Shown: positions 25,855 through 32,693 of the stretch, one piece after another | How positions within the stretch are numbered: the first letter of the stretch is position 1 | How the letters are laid out: the number at the start of each line of letters is the position of its first letter | NCBI GenBank assembly: GCA_016235445.1 | Contig: JACRLB010000012.1 | Coordinates: forward strand, 1 to 33,096 | Length of the DNA stretch: 33,096 nucleotides | From: Chloroflexota bacterium | GTDB taxonomy: Bacteria > Chloroflexota > Anaerolineae > Anaerolineales > Villigracilaceae | Direction: 5' to 3' | Notes under the pieces: model-generated | Databases searched by the model: none | What the model was told of the DNA's origin: nothing | What the model saw: only the letters and a program-made list of their open reading frames with translations | Position numbers and translations under genes: made by a program

Positions 25855-26259
25855 ATGAAAATTCAAGATTTATCGCAATTGACGGGCGTATCCGCCAAGA
25901 CGATTCGTTACTACGAAGAAATCAGTTTATTGCCCCCGCCTACCCGCACGGAAAATAATTATCGCCAGTATGGCGAGCAGGATGTGGATCGTCTGCGTCT
26001 TGTCGCGGGAGCGCGCCGACTCGATCTCTCGTTGGATGACATTCAGGAAATCCTTGCCCTGCGCGACCACCGCGAAGCGCCCTGTCGTGTTTTGTTGGAA
26101 CGTCTGGAGCAGAAGGCGGATGAAATCGCCGAGCGCATTCGAGCGCTGCAACAAATGGAAAGCGAGTTGCGCGGCTTGCGTACTCTCGGCTTGACATTTC
26201 CCGTGGACGATGTGGATGGCAAGAATTGCGTCTGCCACCTTGTGAGCGAACATCTGTAA
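25855..26259 (+). CDS. MerR-family metal-responsive regulator
   Basis: A 134-residue regulator: N-terminal winged helix MKIQDLSQLTGVSAKTIRYYEEISLLPPP, then wing and helix YRQYGEQDVDRLRLV, a long dimerisation helix (about 72-108) and a metal-binding end. Cys 77 (EAPC) matches Cys82 of MerR, and Cys 125 and 127 (NCVCHL) lie near the position of Cys126, but the middle Cys117 equivalent is absent, so the metal site is not the exact Hg site. The ATG at 25855 is 5 bases after AAGGAG; a GTG directly before it is possible. It leads an operon with a MerF-like transporter and a metallochaperone. Confidence 0.85.
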   Translation: MKIQDLSQLTGVSAKTIRYYEEISLLPPPTRTENNYRQYGEQDVDRLRLVAGARRLDLSLDDIQEILALRDHREAPCRVLLERLEQKADEIAERIRALQQMESELRGLRTLGLTFPVDDVDGKNCVCHLVSEHL

Positions 26260-26287
26260 CGCAACATTTATCTCACCCCTGCCAATT

Positions 26288-26305
26288 TGCAACATGAATG
26301 TTGCA
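26288..26305. promoter_or_regulatory. Perfect palindrome between merR and the merF-like gene
   Basis: TGCAACAT-GA-ATGTTGCA is an 18-base perfect dyad, 18 bases before the transporter ATG. It may be an operator for a second regulator or an RNA hairpin that adjusts downstream expression. Confidence 0.45.
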
Positions 26306-26323
26306 GTACAAAAGGAGCAACGC

Positions 26324-26557
26324 ATGTTTAATATATTCAAGGGATTTAATAATCCCCTCAAAACGGGAATCATCGGCTCGCTCGTCGCCGCGTTATGCTG
26401 TTTCACCCCCATCCTGGTATTTTTGCTGGGCGCGTTGGGACTGGGCTGGCTGACGGGTTATCTTGATTATGTGCTTTTCCCTGTGCTGTTTATATTTTTA
26501 GGATTAACCGCTTATGGTTATTATCGCCAAAAGCAATCCAACCCTGCGCCAAAGTAG
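26324..26557 (+). CDS. MerF/MerT-like metal transport membrane protein
   Basis: A 77-residue protein with two membrane segments. The first contains the vicinal pair CCFTP (SLVAALCCFTPILVFLLGALGL), the signature of MerF and MerT mercury importers; the second is LDYVLFPVLFIFLGLTAYGYY. MerF is about 81 residues, so the size fits. It would bring Hg(II) or a related soft metal into the cell for a cytoplasmic partner. AAAGGAG lies 6 bases before the chosen ATG, inside a longer frame. The following gene begins 20 bases later. No second Cys pair is visible in the loop, unlike typical MerF. Confidence 0.8.
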   Translation: MFNIFKGFNNPLKTGIIGSLVAALCCFTPILVFLLGALGLGWLTGYLDYVLFPVLFIFLGLTAYGYYRQKQSNPAPK

Positions 26558-26577
26558 TTTTATAAAAAGGAGAAAAA

Positions 26578-27096
26578 ATGTCTGACTCATGCGGTTGTTC
26601 AACCGAAGCGGGTAACAGCGTCTGCGAGTTACCCGCGCAGAATTTCGAGCGCAAACCCCGCGTAATAAATGTTTGCCCCGAATGTGGAGAAAAAGGAAAA
26701 CCCATCGAGGGGCAAACTGTCAAGGCGATGGTTTCTGTCAGCCTGCGGGAATTAAAAGATGCTGAATATCTTTTCTGCAAAACGGGAACCTGTCCCGTTG
26801 TGTATTTTTCCGCGGACGGGTTGCAGACTTTTTCAACTAAACAAATCAGAGAAAGAGTGTATCAAAAAGAACCAAACGCCAAAGAAGTGAACGTCTGTTA
26901 TTGCTTCCGCCACACGCTGGGGGATATTCAAAATTCATCGGCAGACGAACGGAAGGCAATGGTGGCTGATATCAACGCGGGTATTCAGGCGGGACAATGC
27001 GCCTGTGATTTGCGAAATCCGCAAGGCTCATGCTGTTTGGGTAATGTGCGTGGTGTGATAAAGCAATTGGAAAAACATTCTGCTGTGGCGGAGTAA
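26578..27096 (+). CDS. Iron-sulfur metallochaperone (CopZ N-terminal-like zinc and 2Fe-2S domains)
   Basis: A 172-residue Cys-rich cytoplasmic protein. The N-terminus has CGCS; residues about 37-100 form a zinc-ribbon-like domain (VINVCPECGEKGKPIEGQTVKAM, then CKTGTCPVVYF). The C-terminal part has CYCFRHTLGDI and GQCACDLRNPQGSCCLG, a BFD/CopZ-type 2Fe-2S cluster site. This matches the N-terminal half of Archaeoglobus-type CopZ and proteins often found in mercury or copper operons. It likely binds the metal brought in by the MerF-like protein. AAGGAG lies 6 bases upstream. No mercuric reductase gene follows. Confidence 0.87.
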   Translation: MSDSCGCSTEAGNSVCELPAQNFERKPRVINVCPECGEKGKPIEGQTVKAMVSVSLRELKDAEYLFCKTGTCPVVYFSADGLQTFSTKQIRERVYQKEPNAKEVNVCYCFRHTLGDIQNSSADERKAMVADINAGIQAGQCACDLRNPQGSCCLGNVRGVIKQLEKHSAVAE

Positions 27097-27101
27097 AAAG
27101 A

Positions 27102-27671
27102 TTATCGTTTTTTGAACCATCGAATCAATCTGGGAGCGAACAGGTATCCAATCAAAACGAGATTCAAGCCAACTTCAAAGTAAACGAATTGGCTGGCATA
27201 GTGCGCCGTGTCCCAGTAACTGATTGGGCTGTGAAAACGCGTGTGCCAGTCGAAGGGGAAGAATAGCACAGGTCCGTCGTTGAAGTGGGTGAGGATGTCA
27301 ATCACAGAGTGAACCATACAACCGAAGACGAAGGACAACCACCAATGTCCGCGCGTCTTTGGTTGATTGAGGTAACGCCAGAGAAAAACGGCGTAGAGGA
27401 TAAGGGCAGTTGGAGAATGTAAAAAATTGTGACTGGCGATCCACCAGGGATTGTTGAAATATAGGTTGTGGAACTCGTTATTCATCAATCCTGATATAGG
27501 CTGGGCGGCTATATAGCGATTGTATAAAATGAATCCCAGCGAAAGAAATGCAAGTGGAATATCTGGCATGACCGAACCCCACAGAAAAGCAGATTTGGCG
27601 ATGCTGGCTTTCTCGCCATATTTTTTCTCGAGGGCGGCGTTGATGACAAGGTGGGTGGGGAGAGTGTTCAT
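27102..27671 (-). CDS. Membrane protein, possible YdjM-like metal-dependent hydrolase
   Basis: A 189-residue protein with about four membrane segments. It has conserved polar motifs near membranes: LPTHLVINAAL at the start, WGSVMPDIPL, SHNFLHSP and HSVIDILTHFNDGPVLFFPFDW. His and Asp residues in this order resemble the YdjM/PF04307 family of membrane-bound metal-dependent hydrolases. The call is tentative. It is the last gene of a minus-strand run and ends 5 bases from the convergent metallochaperone gene. The start has only a weak ribosome site. Confidence 0.6.
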   Translation of the reverse strand: MNTLPTHLVINAALEKKYGEKASIAKSAFLWGSVMPDIPLAFLSLGFILYNRYIAAQPISGLMNNEFHNLYFNNPWWIASHNFLHSPTALILYAVFLWRYLNQPKTRGHWWLSFVFGCMVHSVIDILTHFNDGPVLFFPFDWHTRFHSPISYWDTAHYASQFVYFEVGLNLVLIGYLFAPRLIRWFKKR

Positions 27672-27698
27672 ATTTTTTCTCGCGCAACGAGGTGACAG

Positions 27699-28235
27699 TC
27701 ACTTTATGCCTTTGATAACTTTCACCAACTCATCCACTGATGGGCGGTCTGACGGATCATGGCTGGGATGGACGAGGCGCAAGACGCCGTTCTTGTCCAC
27801 GATGAAATCGCCGCCAAGTTGGGATGTGTCGTCGCCGTGCGAGTCGTGGAATTTTTGTCCTTGTAGCCAGCGGGTAAAGTACAGCCAGATCGTGCGTGGG
27901 CTTTTTGAGCGTAGTTTCGAGCGTTCGAGACCGTAGGCTTTGTACACGGTACGGTCACGGTCAAGTAAAACGGTAAATGTGCCGCAGACTTCATCCATCC
28001 ATTGCTGGAGCGCGGGAAGTGTCCCGAAAGAGATGATGAAGACTCGGGTATTGAGTTTGGCAAATTCGTCCTGGCGCGCGCACAACTGTGCGGCATGTTC
28101 GCGGCAGGGTATTCAGCCAAGATGACGGAGGAAGACGAGCAGGACGTTTCCGCTTTTGAGGACTTCGCTGAGGGTGATCTGTTCACCGTTAGCGGAGGTC
28201 AGGGTGAAGTTGGGGGCGGGGGAGTTTGGTTTCAT
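27699..28235 (-). CDS. Selenoprotein: AhpC/TSA-like peroxiredoxin with Sec-x-x-Cys
   Basis: From ATG 28235 the frame encodes MKPNSPAPNFTLTSANGEQI and then VFLRHLG-UGA-IPCREHAAQLCARQDEF. The UGA is at 28113-28115 and the frame stays open to a TGA stop at 27699-27701, giving 178 residues with Sec at 41 and the resolving-type Cys at 44. The motif equals the FLRHFGCPFC site of PF13911 AhpC-TSA_2 (PRXL2/SelU-like) proteins. The rest (VFIISFGTLPALQQWMDEV, FTVLLDRDRTVYKAYGL, GGDFIVDKNGVLRLVH) is a complete thioredoxin fold. A SECIS-like hairpin follows the UGA. Without recoding, a start near 28085 would lack the active site. No clear Shine-Dalgarno sequence is seen. Likely a peroxide or thiol reductase in the cytoplasm. 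Confidence 0.87.
28073..28111 (-). promoter_or_regulatory. Bacterial SECIS-like hairpin for Sec41
   Basis: On the minus strand CGCAC and GUGCG enclose the loop AGUU, which starts 26 bases after the UGA and has G in the second position. The stem continues below a 7-base one-sided bulge with CGCG/CGCG and CCUG/CAGG pairs. Distance and loop fit the bacterial SECIS model. Confidence 0.65.
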
Positions 28236-28329
28236 GGGAAGGGATGAATGAGGAAGGATGAGGGATGAAAAAGTAATCAGTGACCAGTTATCAGTGGGTG
28301 GTCAAATGACGTGTTCCGTGTTTACGTGT
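28236..28329. repeat. Intergenic patchwork of short repeats
   Basis: The gap between the peroxiredoxin start and the phosphatidyltransferase stop holds GGATGAA-type units (28243-28266, as near 19692), ATCAGTGACCAGTTATCAGTG words (as in copA near 9622) and ACGTGTTTAC repeats (from about 28309). No ribosome site or promoter for the selenoprotein stands out in it. Confidence 0.6.
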
Positions 28330-28935
28330 TTACCTGTCTACGTTTTTACGCGCCCAGATGAGGCGTTGGATGATGGTGATGAAGACAAGGATGGCGAAGA
28401 TGGAAAATAATGTTGTGATGTGTGTGGGGAATAATAAAAATATTCCATAGGCGATGATGGTTTCAAACCCGCCGATGATGCCTGCGGGCATGACGATGGT
28501 GGTTTGGGTGTCGGGGTTATGCGCGGAGCGTTTTTCAAGGATTGCGGCGAGATACATCCATGAGGCGGTGTTGACGTAGAAGGACGCGAGCATTAAGGCT
28601 AAGGCGAGGTAACGCTCACTCGAAGGCGAACCAACTGTCAGCGCGATGGGAAGCGAGGCGTAGACGATGTAGTCGGTCAGAATGTCCACGTATCCACCGA
28701 AGTCCGATTGCCCATCATGCAGTCGCGCGATCAAGCCGTCGAGTCCATCCAATGTGCGGTTGAGAATCCACAATGCGAATGCCCAAGTATATTGTTGCTT
28801 GAGCGCCGCGCAGGTTGCAAGCAAACCAACGACAAGCGCGAGAATGGAAATGTGAATCGGTGAGACGCGGCTCATGCGTTTTGCGAGCGGAGCACCAACG
28901 CGATCTTTGAAACGGCGAAGAGATGAGTCAAACAT
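28330..28935 (-). CDS. CDP-alcohol phosphatidyltransferase family protein
   Basis: A 201-residue membrane protein containing the exact family signature DG-x2-AR-x8-G-x3-D-x3-D (DGLIAR...GGYVDILTD), placed after the second of about six hydrophobic segments. It transfers a phosphoalcohol from a CDP-activated donor, making phospholipid head groups or related molecules; the acceptor is unknown. The start is set at 28935 (MFDSSLRRFKDRVGAPLAKRM) because the longer upstream frame is encoded by a palindromic repeat. It begins 4 bases after the stop of the halogenase-like gene, so they are co-transcribed. Confidence 0.88.
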   Translation of the reverse strand: MFDSSLRRFKDRVGAPLAKRMSRVSPIHISILALVVGLLATCAALKQQYTWAFALWILNRTLDGLDGLIARLHDGQSDFGGYVDILTDYIVYASLPIALTVGSPSSERYLALALMLASFYVNTASWMYLAAILEKRSAHNPDTQTTIVMPAGIIGGFETIIAYGIFLLFPTHITTLFSIFAILVFITIIQRLIWARKNVDR

Positions 28936-28936
28936 G

Positions 28937-28976
28937 CCCTCATCCCCTACCCTTCTCCCGAGGGGAGAAGGGAGTC
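28937..28976. repeat. Palindromic repeat at the end of the flavoprotein gene
   Basis: CTTCTCCC-GAG-GGGAGAAG with flanking CCCTCATCCCCTACC belongs to the same family as 20536-20608. Here it codes for the last residues ([10 protein letters not shown]) of the flavoprotein and supplies its stop codon. Confidence 0.75.
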
Positions 28977-30670
28977 TGCCACGCAAGGCGGGCGCGTGTT
29001 TTGCGTTTGCGATTCAACGCACGGATGGAATATTTGAATTGGTCTTCGATGGCTTTCTTCAATAAAGCAAACGCGGATTTTTCGCCAAAGAAATGTTTGC
29101 GATATTCGCCGCTGCCCATAAAACCCACGCGGCGATTGAGCAGGTTCAATCTGATTTTGTTATCGGGTAAATGATTCTTACCATTGAGTAAATCCTTGAA
29201 TGCGGATGACATCCACGGGAATTGAGCGAACAGATTTTTGATTTCGGCAACAGTGCGATCCACGTCCGCTTCATCCTCAGGGTTGACCTGATCCATCAAT
29301 GCGTCAACTTTTTCCTGAATCTGAAAGAAGAGCGAAAAACCGCCGCCCGCGAGTTTATGCCCTTGCATGAGTTGGATGTATTCATCGCGATTGCTGGCGC
29401 GGAAACGATTGGTGACGAGACTTAAATATTCAAGGTACGCGCCGAGAAGCCAGAGCACTTCGTAGACATTCCAAAGTTTGAAGTTGTGCCAGGACTTGAA
29501 TGAACTTGCCACAATGCGGTCGTGCATGTTAATGTAATCAAGGGTGATCGGTTCAAGCGAGGCAAATGCTTTGGCTGAATAATCACCAGTTTGTTTGGCT
29601 TTGATCAGCAAATCGGCAATCAGGAAAATTTGCGCGTGGGTGACATAGAGTCCCTTTGAGTAAAGCGGATCAATGAAACCCGCCGCGTGCGCGAGCAATG
29701 CAAAGCGGTCACCGACGATGTGATGCGCGGAATATTGCAGGCGGTCAATCCTCATCCAATCGCGGACGGGTTTTGCGTTTTTGAGTTGCGCTTCCATGTC
29801 TGGAAATTGGTGAATGAACTCGCGGAATTCTTCTTCTGGAGTTAAATCATCGCGCTGGGGATACAGGCGCGGGTCAAGTTGCAATCCTACACTGCACAAT
29901 GGATTTGTGGAGGCAGGGTGATTATTGAAAGGAATGATCCACAGCCAGCCGCCCTTGAAGATATGATGAAGCGTGCCTTGCGAAAGCGGATAGGGGTGTC
30001 CGTATTCCTGATGCGGCATGGTCACTTCATTGAAACCAGGCACGTCGATCATGTGCGTAAAAATGGTACGCGAGTGCGACATTAGGTCACGGTGACGCCA
30101 GTTGAATTTCTGAGCAAGGATGGATTTCATACCGCCCGCGTCAATGATGTATTCGGCGCGATAGGTCTTGTCTTTGTTGGTAATGATCTCCACGCCATCA
30201 GGCTGGACGTTGATATCTTTGATAAATGTATTTTGCAAGATTGTCGCGCCATAGGAGATTGCCACGGAAGTCAGGAAATAATCCGAGTCCTGACGTGTGA
30301 TGTGAATTTCGTGTCCGTAAGGCATTTTGGGAATGACGGCTTGCAGGGTCTTGCGAACGTCAATATGTTTGCCTGGTGTGTGATGCACAAAACTAAAATG
30401 CCGTTTCACCCCGTGCTGTGTACCGATGTAATTATAAAAATTCTCCGAACTATAATAGGCAAGTTCGGGCACATCGTAAAATTCTGCCAGCGCGCGCATG
30501 GCTTCGGAAGTTTCGAGGATCATTGATTCGCCGATGGTGAAGCGCGGGTGTTGTCCGCCTTCAAAGACAATGACAGATAAACCCTGGCGAGCCAGAACGC
30601 TCGCCAGAGTGGAACCGCCGATACCAGAGCCGATAATGGCGACATCGTATTTCTTTTGTTCGTTTGGCAT
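28940..30670 (-). CDS. FAD-dependent oxidoreductase of the flavin halogenase superfamily
   Basis: A 576-residue flavoprotein. [17 protein letters not shown] (about 12-28) is the FAD dinucleotide-binding motif; HPRFTIGES follows, typical of tryptophan-halogenase-like and geranylgeranyl-reductase-like proteins. [11 protein letters not shown] contains the WxWxIP motif seen in flavin-dependent halogenases, and [22 protein letters not shown] is the second FAD motif. True halogenation would also need the active-site Lys, which I could not place with confidence, so it may be a halogenase or a related monooxygenase or reductase. The last dozen residues come from a palindromic repeat. It lies 5 bases after the thioredoxin gene and 4 before the phosphatidyltransferase. 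Confidence 0.8.
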   Translation of the reverse strand: MPNEQKKYDVAIIGSGIGGSTLASVLARQGLSVIVFEGGQHPRFTIGESMILETSEAMRALAEFYDVPELAYYSSENFYNYIGTQHGVKRHFSFVHHTPGKHIDVRKTLQAVIPKMPYGHEIHITRQDSDYFLTSVAISYGATILQNTFIKDINVQPDGVEIITNKDKTYRAEYIIDAGGMKSILAQKFNWRHRDLMSHSRTIFTHMIDVPGFNEVTMPHQEYGHPYPLSQGTLHHIFKGGWLWIIPFNNHPASTNPLCSVGLQLDPRLYPQRDDLTPEEEFREFIHQFPDMEAQLKNAKPVRDWMRIDRLQYSAHHIVGDRFALLAHAAGFIDPLYSKGLYVTHAQIFLIADLLIKAKQTGDYSAKAFASLEPITLDYINMHDRIVASSFKSWHNFKLWNVYEVLWLLGAYLEYLSLVTNRFRASNRDEYIQLMQGHKLAGGGFSLFFQIQEKVDALMDQVNPEDEADVDRTVAEIKNLFAQFPWMSSAFKDLLNGKNHLPDNKIRLNLLNRRVGFMGSGEYRKHFFGEKSAFALLKKAIEDQFKYSIRALNRKRKTRARLAWQTPFSPREKGRG

Positions 30671-30674
30671 AATG

Positions 30675-31016
30675 TTAAGCTACCACTGGGGTCTTTAGTA
30701 ATCCGTCCATTTTGGATTTGATGACTGAAGCGGCTACAACGCCGACAATGGTATCTTTTACCTGCCCGTCTTTAATGAAGAGCAAAGTGGGGATGCCTTG
30801 TACGCCATATTTCATCGCCCACTCGTGGTTTTCATCTGTATTGACTTTGGCTACGGTCACCTTGTCTGCGTATTCTGCCGCGAGATTTTCAAGCACAGGC
30901 GCGATCATCCTGCATGGCTGGCACCAGGGCGCCCAAAAATCCACAATCACGGGTGTAGTTGATTTCAATACTGTATTTTCGAAATCATTGTCGTTGATAT
31001 GTATGGGTTTGTTCAT
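30675..31016 (-). CDS. trxA: Thioredoxin
   Basis: A 113-residue canonical thioredoxin: [24 protein letters not shown] with the active-site pair Cys 32 and Cys 35 (WCQPC rather than the classic WCGPC), [34 protein letters not shown] with cis-Pro, and a C-terminal helix. It reduces disulfides and selenenyl-sulfide bonds in the cytoplasm and could serve the selenoproteins nearby. TAGGAGCATAAAA precedes the start. It is part of the minus-strand run after DUF1684. Confidence 0.93.
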   Translation of the reverse strand: MNKPIHINDNDFENTVLKSTTPVIVDFWAPWCQPCRMIAPVLENLAAEYADKVTVAKVNTDENHEWAMKYGVQGIPTLLFIKDGQVKDTIVGVVAASVIKSKMDGLLKTPVVA

Positions 31017-31031
31017 TTTTATGCTCCTATT

Positions 31032-31538
31032 CTAGTGATTGAATATTTTTTCGCCAGCGCGGATGGAAACTTTCAAACGGTTTTCGGCTGGAGTGATCGG
31101 ACATGACCATTTTTCGTTGTAGGCGCAGTAAGGGTTGTATGCCAGGTTGAAATCCACAAGGAATTTTCCGTTGGGTAGTTTCTCAGGCTCGAGATAACGT
31201 CCTGCGGGGTAGGTCTCTTTGCCTGCCAGGTTATCTACAAATGGCAGGAAATATCCGTTCTGGTTTTTGTAAATGGTGAGTTCAGCGGACTGCCCATCAA
31301 CCAGAAACTTGAATCTTCCAAAACGTTGATAGGTTTGAGGTTGTCCGCCAGTTGTATCAATCATGATTTGTTCGGATGTTTGCGAAATTTCAACATCAAC
31401 TTCCAGGCGGAACGCAGTGTTCTCGGGGAAATAGTCGAGTCCTTTGAAGTCACGCTTTTGGGTTGAAGTCAACGGGCTTTGATGATGGCGCGCATAAAAA
31501 TCATCTTTTTCAGCGCGGAATGTTTTGAGAGTTTGCAT
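31032..31538 (-). CDS. DUF1684 domain protein
   Basis: A 168-residue protein with the DUF1684 pattern: FRAEKDDFYARHHQSPLT at the start, FKGLDYFPENTAFRLEVDV, then DNLAGKETYPAGRYLEP and the signature AYNPYCAYNEKWSCPITPAENRLKVSIRAGEK. The family is soluble and of unknown function. AAAAGGAG stands 8 bases before the start. It heads the minus-strand run that continues with thioredoxin, and is divergent from the small gene at 31717. Confidence 0.88.
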   Translation of the reverse strand: MQTLKTFRAEKDDFYARHHQSPLTSTQKRDFKGLDYFPENTAFRLEVDVEISQTSEQIMIDTTGGQPQTYQRFGRFKFLVDGQSAELTIYKNQNGYFLPFVDNLAGKETYPAGRYLEPEKLPNGKFLVDFNLAYNPYCAYNEKWSCPITPAENRLKVSIRAGEKIFNH

Positions 31539-31635
31539 ATTTTTCTCCTTTTATATCAAAAATAAAGAGAGCAACCTGTGTGTTTTTCTTACCCTGTTTC
31601 GATCACAGAATGACCAGTCCCGCTATAAGCCGCTC

Positions 31636-31653
31636 CCCATTCTCGCGAATGGG
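31636..31653. repeat. Small inverted repeat in the divergent gap
   Basis: CCCATTC and GAATGGG enclose TCGC, a 7-bp stem with a 4-base loop, in the 178-base gap between divergent genes. It may be an operator for one of them; no clear promoter pair was identified. Confidence 0.4.
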
Positions 31654-31716
31654 ATTGTAAGTTCGACGAATAACGATGCGTCAAAAAAGCAAAATAATTC
31701 AAGGAAGGATAAGATT

Positions 31717-32055
31717 ATGAACGAACACGCCCTTGCGCTTCAAATGCTTATGCAAAAAGAAATACTCACTCCCAGGGAAGTAAAAGATGGTGTTGTTGCC
31801 TGCTTCTTCGACGTTAATCGCAATTTTGTGAAACGCCGCATGGGCGATGTCCCTGCCAAAGAAGTGGATGCGATTTTAGAGCAGTTGATCGCGACTGTTT
31901 TCAAGGAGCAACATGTTGATCTTGAAAATCCGTCACTGCCATTATTGAAGAAGGCAGAATTGGTTTTGGAGGAGCAGGCTGGTTTTGAAGCCGAACCCGA
32001 CCTGCTTGTGATGCACAAAGAAGTGATCCAAACTCTATTCTCGCGCGCCAAATAA
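31717..32055 (+). CDS. Small hypothetical protein upstream of the deiodinase-like selenoprotein
   Basis: A 112-residue soluble, mostly helical protein: MNEHALALQMLMQKEILTPREVKDGVVACFFDVN, then MGDVPAKEVDAILEQLIATVFKEQHVDLENPSL and a helical end. I do not recognise a family. A ribosome site AAGGA lies about 12 bases before the ATG. The selenoprotein gene begins 17 bases after its stop, so the two are likely co-transcribed and the protein may be functionally linked. Confidence 0.65.
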   Translation: MNEHALALQMLMQKEILTPREVKDGVVACFFDVNRNFVKRRMGDVPAKEVDAILEQLIATVFKEQHVDLENPSLPLLKKAELVLEEQAGFEAEPDLLVMHKEVIQTLFSRAK

Positions 32056-32072
32056 TTACAACTGCCGAATGA

Positions 32073-32693
32073 ATGGATAATCACATGGACGATCTTCTGA
32101 CTCGCTACAACTACGATAGCTTCATGCCCGAGAAATTCGAGCCCTGGATGAATTTCGAATCCAGCCCAAAGACAGGCACGATGGCTCATGATTTTGCATT
32201 GTGGAATCTCGATGAGACCGAAACGCGCCTGAGTGGAATCTGGTCACAGTATGATTACACCATCGTGGAGTTTGGAAGTTTCACCTGACCATACTGCGGG
32301 ATGGCGTCGCCATCCATGAATGCGATTGCGGACCGATATGCGGCGCATAATATCGGTTCAATCTTTCTCTATACCCACGAAGCGCACCCTGGCGAAAATT
32401 ATCCACACCTGACTTCGATGGAGCAGAAGTTCCGCCACGCGTATGACCTGCGGGATGTGCTTGGCGTAACTCGCCCGATTCTGGTGGATGCGCTCGATGG
32501 GGCTTGTCACGAAAATGCAATTCAATACTTCGCCCAAATTCCACAACGGCGAAAAGCGGGTGAGCGGCTCGCGCCCTTTCATGTGGAACGGCTGGATTAC
32601 CGCAACCAGGAACGCGAGCAGTTTTATAGAGCGCTGGAGCGCAACGGTCCCAAGGCAGTTGAAGAATTTAGAAAAGCCTTTCCTACGGGCTGA
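32073..32693 (+). CDS. Selenoprotein: iodothyronine-deiodinase-like redoxin
   Basis: The frame from ATG 32073 meets an in-frame UGA at 32286-32288 and continues open to TGA at 32691-32693: 206 residues with Sec at 72. The context YTIVEFGSFT-Sec-PYCG is the deiodinase-type FGS-T-Sec-P motif, with an extra Cys at 75 giving Sec-x-x-Cys. Next come IFLYTHEAHPGENYPHLTSMEQKFRHAYDLRDVLGVTRPILVDALDG, a thioredoxin-like fold. The relative at 23165 has Cys at the same place and the same EAHPG. A 7-bp SECIS-like hairpin follows the UGA. Without recoding, both fragments would be useless. The ATG at 32085 is an alternative start; the Shine-Dalgarno sequence is weak. Probably a thiol-dependent peroxidase or reductive enzyme; real deiodination or dehalogenation is untested. 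Confidence 0.9.
32299..32315 (+). promoter_or_regulatory. Bacterial SECIS-like hairpin for Sec72
   Basis: GGATGGC and GCCATCC form a perfect 7-bp stem with loop GTC. The loop starts 18 bases after the UGA and its first base is G. This is the cleanest of the three SECIS candidates. Confidence 0.8.

Noticed and set aside
28936-28986. Longer start for the CDP-alcohol phosphatidyltransferase
   Set aside because: The extra 17 residues are encoded by a palindromic repeat that also forms the end of the upstream gene; the family homology begins after 28935.
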